Notes under the pieces: generated by a model
The model's input: the letters and a program-made list of their open reading frames with translations, nothing else
Database searches by the model: none
What the model was told of the DNA's origin: nothing
Origin: Methylococcaceae bacterium
GTDB lineage: Bacteria > Pseudomonadota > Gammaproteobacteria > Methylococcales > Methylomonadaceae
Assembly: GCA_006844705.1 (NCBI GenBank)
Contig: SPJS01000046.1
Location: forward strand, 1 to 64,000
DNA length: 64,000 nucleotides
Reading direction: 5' to 3'
Translations under genes and position numbers: made by a program
In this document: positions 60,393 through 64,000 of the stretch, one piece after another
How positions within the stretch are numbered: position 1 is the stretch's first letter
How the letters are laid out: each line of letters starts with the position of its first letter

Positions 60393-61016
60393 ATGAAAAC
60401 ATTACACTATGTTGTTGCATTATTACTGATGATCAGCGCCAGTGTTCAGGCCGGTGTCAGAACTCCGGGTGAGGGTGGTGGTAGCAATCAAATGGTGGCG
60501 CGTCTACAGGCTATGGTGCGTCAGGCAACTAAAGAAAGAGATGCGCTGCAGGTTGAGAATACCAAAATGAAGCGAGAGCTGGTGGCATTGCAACAAAAGC
60601 AAAGTACGCTGGAAGCCGAAAACTCTGAAGTGAGTAAAAAATTGTCAGGCGTTCAGGGCAGTCACAGACGTTTAAAGCAACGTCAGCTGGAAACAACGGA
60701 GCGCCTGTCTGAAGTAATCACGCAGTACAAGACGTTGAAGGAACAGAAAAATCAGCTGACTGTTGATTTAAAGATGAAAACAGCTGAATTTAACGATACT
60801 ACAGGTCAGTTGGGCTTGTGTACAAAACATAATCAAAAGCTGATTTCTGCAGCCAATGAATTATTGGATCGCTATCAGAACAAAGGTACATTCAGTGGTT
60901 TAATGCAGTCTGAAGGCGTGTTGCAATTTGAGTCAGTTGAAATGGAAAATATCGTTCAGGACTATGAAGATAGAATCAGGGATGAAAAATATCATGAGAC
61001 TGCGCAATTGAATTAA
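60393..61016 (+). CDS. Periplasmic coiled-coil protein
   Basis: 207 residues with a signal peptide (MKTLHYVVALLLMISASVQAG) and a long coiled coil from about 30 to 150 (ARLQAMVRQATKERDALQV, KRELVALQQKQSTLEAENSE), ending in a short globular part (LISAANELLDRYQNKGTFS). No enzyme motif. It is last in the ExbB-ExbD-TonB-porin operon, 10 bases after the porin, and ends just before a strong terminator. It may brace or couple the envelope complex. Confidence 0.75.
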   Translation: MKTLHYVVALLLMISASVQAGVRTPGEGGGSNQMVARLQAMVRQATKERDALQVENTKMKRELVALQQKQSTLEAENSEVSKKLSGVQGSHRRLKQRQLETTERLSEVITQYKTLKEQKNQLTVDLKMKTAEFNDTTGQLGLCTKHNQKLISAANELLDRYQNKGTFSGLMQSEGVLQFESVEMENIVQDYEDRIRDEKYHETAQLN

Positions 61017-61029
61017 TTGCATTCAACCT

Positions 61030-61070
61030 TGACACAAAAAAAACGGACGAAAGTCCGTTTTTTTGTGTCA
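61030..61070. terminator. Bidirectional intrinsic terminator
   Basis: Near-perfect stem-loop: TGACAC, eight A and CGGAC, tetraloop GAAA, then GTCCG, seven T and GTGTCA. The CGGAC/GTCCG stem with a T run follows the coiled-coil gene by 14 bases and ends the surface-module operon. Confidence 0.9.
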
Positions 61071-61159
61071 TTTTCGTGCGAAATACCTTTCTGATTCTGT
61101 TGGCAGTGTAGATAACTGCTATAGTCAAAACTCATTTCTCCAAGAGTTAAGAAGTATTA

Positions 61160-63538
61160 ATGAAACGTAAACTAAAACTGATACTGATTTTTTTATGGAT
61201 AAGTATTGTTTCATGCGATAACCATCAGCAACGTGAGCAGGACTTCATTAATCACGCTAAACAACAACTGGGTCAGGGAGATTATGCCGGGGCTGCTTTA
61301 GCATTTAACAATGCATTGCAAATCAACTCAGATGATAACCAAGTGCGTTCGTTGTATGCAGGTGCATTAATGAAAAACGGGCAACTTGGCGAGGCAGTAG
61401 AGCAATACAAAACAATTATTGAAAGGGATAAACAAAATACCCAGGCTCGAATTAAACTGGCGGCCATTTTGTATGCGAATGGGCGTAAGGACTCAGCACA
61501 ACACATGCTTACCCAGGCGCTGGCAATTGATAGTGAACATAATGAGGCATTGATATTAAAAGCAAAAATACTGACAGATAACAAAAATACGGATGCCGCC
61601 ATAGTGATTATGCAGCAGGTATTGGGTAAACAGCCTGATATACCAGATGCCTTAATTGCCATGGCAGATATACAGATGAAAATAGGGCGCCTTGTCGAAG
61701 CAAGAAAATTTCTGGAAAAGGCTATCAGTGTTGATCATTCTAATGAAGATGCTTATTTACATTTGGCCAGATTATTTTTGCGACAACAGGATTATGCAAA
61801 AGCGGAAATTCAATTGATCAAGTTGACCGAATTGGCACCGCATAATGTCAATCATTTTCAACGCTTGGCAGTATTGTACGTGGCATTAAAACAGCTGGAC
61901 CGGGCAGAACAAGTGCTAAGAGACAGCCTTAATAAGGCCAGCGATCAACAGAAACCACAATTCGCATTAATTGATTTTTTAGCACGTCATCGTAATGTTG
62001 AAGTGGCCATTGCTGAATTAATACCGATGGTTGAGAGTGATAGACAAGGTCATGCTTTGCGCTTTAAGCTGGCGAGTCTGTACATTCAGCAAAAAGACCA
62101 GGATTCTGCACAAGAAATACTGCGTGAAGTCAGTGCCCAGAATGGATTTGAAGCAGAAGGTTTGAAAGCCAGAGTGTTGTTGGCAGAGCTTGCGTATTTG
62201 AAAAGAGATATACAACAGGCTGAGCAACTGTTGGAAAAAGTGCTTGAAAATGCGCCAACTCACCCTGAAGGATTAATTTTGCGCGGAAAGCTGGCTTTAT
62301 CAGAAGGAAGAGAGGGTGCCGCCGTGAGGGATTTCAGGCAAGTACTGACGCAACAACCACGAAACGTAGGTGTGCTCAAGTTACTGGCTTCGGCACATCA
62401 GGCAAACAAAGCCCCGGTATTGGCGCAGGAAAACCTGGAAAAAGTGCTTCAATTAAATCCATTGGATGTCGATGCCCGACGTGACTTGCTGGATGTTTTG
62501 TTTCGAGCAGGCAACGCACAATCTGCCAGTGGACATATCCAGGCGTTATTATCAATTGACGAAAAAGACAGTATTGCCCTGAGTTATTTGTTTCGCTTAA
62601 AACTGGCCCAACGAGACTGGCAGGGAGCACAACAGACCAGTCATCTCATCCAGTCATTATCGCCAGAACATAAGGCTACCGGTCTTTATCTATCAGGTTT
62701 GGCCTATCAGGCCGCAGGGCAATATCAACAAAGTATTGATACATTTAAACAATCCCTGGCAACAAAACCCGATGCAGTGGAACCTCTTGCGCAAATGGTA
62801 AAAAGCTATATTGCTCAGCAGCAACCCACAAATGCAGCCAAATATCTGCAGGGGCTGGTTAAAAAAGAGACTGACCATTTTGTTGCTTATAATTTGTTAG
62901 GTGAAGTGTATACCCATCAACAAAAGTATAAACCTGCTGCCAAAGCATTTAATAAAGCGATTAAACACAAGCCTGAATGGAACAAGCCATATCTCAATCT
63001 GGCATCGATCAGGGTAAAGCAGAAAGACGCCACAGCTGCAATAAAGGTCTTGCAACAAGGTGTTAAAGCGACGGATTACCAACTGCAACTGGTCTCCCCG
63101 TTAGCTCAATTATTTCATGCGCAGGGAAAAGTTGAAGACGTGCTGTCCCTGTTTGAATCCTGTTACAAGGCCAACCCGCGTTCGTTGATTGCCCGCAACA
63201 ATCTGGCCAGTTATATGGCGGATACAAGTGAGGCTAAAGATCAACTGGATAAGGCAGAAAAGCTTGCAAAGCCATTGGAGAAGACGGGCACTCCAGAGTT
63301 TCTGGATACTGCAGGTTGGATCGCTTACAAACAGGGGAAGCATGAAAAGGCCAGAGAATTATTGGAAAAAGCGATCAATTCAGGGACACCTAAAGCTGAC
63401 CAGCTGTACCATTTGGGGATGGTTTATGCTCAACTCGGAGCAAAAACCAAGGCTAAGCATTATCTGGAAAAAGCGATATCTGGTAAACAGGAATTCACCG
63501 GCAAAAAACAGGCAATTGATCTTCTCAAAACGCTGTAA
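61160..63538 (+). CDS. prsT: TPR-repeat lipoprotein, PrsT-like (PEP-CTERM system)
   Basis: 792 residues. A lipoprotein signal ends in SIVSC with the lipidated Cys at 19, followed by about twenty tetratricopeptide repeats through the C-terminus (for example GDYAGAALAFNNALQINSDD, LYHLGMVYAQLGAKTKAKHY). Long TPR lipoproteins of this kind accompany exosortase/PEP-CTERM exopolysaccharide loci as PrsT. It would sit in the periplasm as a scaffold for polysaccharide or PEP-CTERM proteins. It has its own promoter region after the terminator at 61030. Most PrsT proteins are somewhat longer (about 900), so the name is moderately sure. Confidence 0.72.
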   Translation: MKRKLKLILIFLWISIVSCDNHQQREQDFINHAKQQLGQGDYAGAALAFNNALQINSDDNQVRSLYAGALMKNGQLGEAVEQYKTIIERDKQNTQARIKLAAILYANGRKDSAQHMLTQALAIDSEHNEALILKAKILTDNKNTDAAIVIMQQVLGKQPDIPDALIAMADIQMKIGRLVEARKFLEKAISVDHSNEDAYLHLARLFLRQQDYAKAEIQLIKLTELAPHNVNHFQRLAVLYVALKQLDRAEQVLRDSLNKASDQQKPQFALIDFLARHRNVEVAIAELIPMVESDRQGHALRFKLASLYIQQKDQDSAQEILREVSAQNGFEAEGLKARVLLAELAYLKRDIQQAEQLLEKVLENAPTHPEGLILRGKLALSEGREGAAVRDFRQVLTQQPRNVGVLKLLASAHQANKAPVLAQENLEKVLQLNPLDVDARRDLLDVLFRAGNAQSASGHIQALLSIDEKDSIALSYLFRLKLAQRDWQGAQQTSHLIQSLSPEHKATGLYLSGLAYQAAGQYQQSIDTFKQSLATKPDAVEPLAQMVKSYIAQQQPTNAAKYLQGLVKKETDHFVAYNLLGEVYTHQQKYKPAAKAFNKAIKHKPEWNKPYLNLASIRVKQKDATAAIKVLQQGVKATDYQLQLVSPLAQLFHAQGKVEDVLSLFESCYKANPRSLIARNNLASYMADTSEAKDQLDKAEKLAKPLEKTGTPEFLDTAGWIAYKQGKHEKARELLEKAINSGTPKADQLYHLGMVYAQLGAKTKAKHYLEKAISGKQEFTGKKQAIDLLKTL

Positions 63539-63731
63539 ATAGAACAGCTATTCAATAACGAATGGTGGGGAAAAAGACATTCCTTCCCCTCATGAATCTA
63601 ATAAGTTTTACTTTGCACAATATAAAAATAAAATAAGTGTAAGTATCTGAAGAAATCTGCGACTATCAACTATCAGGCGTTTGAAAAAGTAATTTATGTA
63701 AACGCTTTCTAAAGCATCATTGGTAGATAAA

Positions 63732-64000
63732 ATGCGCACATTAAAAGGCTCGGCGTTAGTGGCATTGTTGGTCGTCATTGCTGTTTTGCTGGTTTATCTG
63801 ACAGATATTCAGCAATGGCTCACGTTAGAGCAATTAAAAACTCATCAGATACAATTGCAACAGACTGTAAATCAACATCCCATACGAGGAGTGTTGCTGT
63901 ACAGTGCAATCTATATTGTCTTCACAAGTCTAGCATTACCGGGAGCGCCGATATTGACATTGGCCGGCGGTGCTTTATTCGGCCTGTTCTGGGGCAGTGT
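63732..64000 (+). CDS. TVP38/TMEM64-family membrane protein, 3' end cut by window edge
   Basis: The first 89 codons are present: a short basic start (MRTLKGS), a transmembrane helix (ALVALLVVIAVLLVYLTD), a helical linker ending HPIRGVLLYSAIYIVF and the family motif TSLALPGAPILTLAGGALFG. This is the DedA-related VTT fold. I chose ATG 63732; TTG 63720 is an in-frame alternative, and a stop at 63699 bounds the frame. The spacer 63539-63731 shows nothing else. Confidence 0.8.
   Translation, partial: MRTLKGSALVALLVVIAVLLVYLTDIQQWLTLEQLKTHQIQLQQTVNQHPIRGVLLYSAIYIVFTSLALPGAPILTLAGGALFGLFWGS

Noticed and set aside
1-64000. CRISPR arrays, tRNA or rRNA genes, prophage, complete insertion sequences
   Set aside because: No regularly spaced repeats, cloverleaf-like genes, phage genes or transposase genes were recognised on either strand.

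Overview
The window most likely comes from a gammaproteobacterial methanotroph (Methylococcales-type). The main evidence is an octaheme hydroxylamine oxidoreductase gene followed directly by haoB, a pairing typical of methane oxidizers. It sits with a fructose-6-phosphate aldolase, a GH57/GlgX glycogen set, assimilatory nitrate/nitrite reduction genes and a PEP-CTERM/exopolysaccharide system. No methane monooxygenase, methanol dehydrogenase or rRNA gene is present, so the assignment is an inference. I see no tRNA or rRNA gene, no CRISPR array and no intact insertion sequence.

Layout. 1-5123 (minus): an operon of iorB, an acyltransferase, iorA, an acyl carrier protein and a 3-ketoacyl-ACP synthase that runs off the left edge. 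This looks like a small acyl-ACP biosynthetic pathway primed by oxidative decarboxylation of a 2-oxo acid. 5396-7105 (plus): pyrophosphatase, fructose-6-phosphate aldolase and a 51-residue membrane protein. 7147-11868 (minus): a HAD phosphatase, then nirB-nirD-phzF with an NtrC-like palindrome upstream of nirB. 12135-19978: glycogen metabolism, with glgX (minus) divergent from a coupled plus-strand series of a DUF4912-like protein, a GH57 branching enzyme, an EEP-fold phosphoesterase with carbohydrate-binding-like N-terminal modules, and a PLD-family protein. 19984-22575 (minus): haoA-haoB. 22752-25241: two small exported or membrane proteins under twin 15-bp palindromes, an LpxO-like hydroxylase, and a decayed radical SAM gene.

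25242-35400 (plus) is a nitrate assimilation island: MFS nitrate transporter, NasT-like ANTAR regulator without its phosphoacceptor aspartate, an attenuator-type leader, a NasA-type nitrate reductase, a fused DmsB-DmsC-like Fe-S/membrane subunit, and a RavA/ViaA-like MoxR ATPase and VWA pair. With nirBD it gives a nitrate-to-ammonium route; haoAB would deal with hydroxylamine made by methane monooxygenase acting on ammonia.

35833-43188 belongs to exopolysaccharide/PEP-CTERM biology. It holds a Wzz-like chain-length protein, a BY-kinase-like ATPase with an altered Walker A motif, a HELLH metalloprotease flanked by two MITE-like repeats, a putative small DNA-binding protein facing an array of TGTAAT-like motifs, a class I cyclic-di-GMP riboswitch, a PEP-CTERM protein and a periplasmic-binding-like protein.

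43609-61016 (plus) is a large surface module: a two-partner secretion pore, a 3314-residue haemagglutinin-type exoprotein, a DUF2341-LamG-ExbB fusion, ExbD, a TonB-like protein, a porin and a periplasmic coiled-coil protein. A PrsT-like TPR lipoprotein and the start of a TVP38/TMEM64 membrane protein close the window. The least familiar assemblies are the IOR-acyltransferase-ACP-KAS operon, the phosphoesterases inside the glycogen cluster, and the secretion/lectin-ExbB/TonB/porin module.
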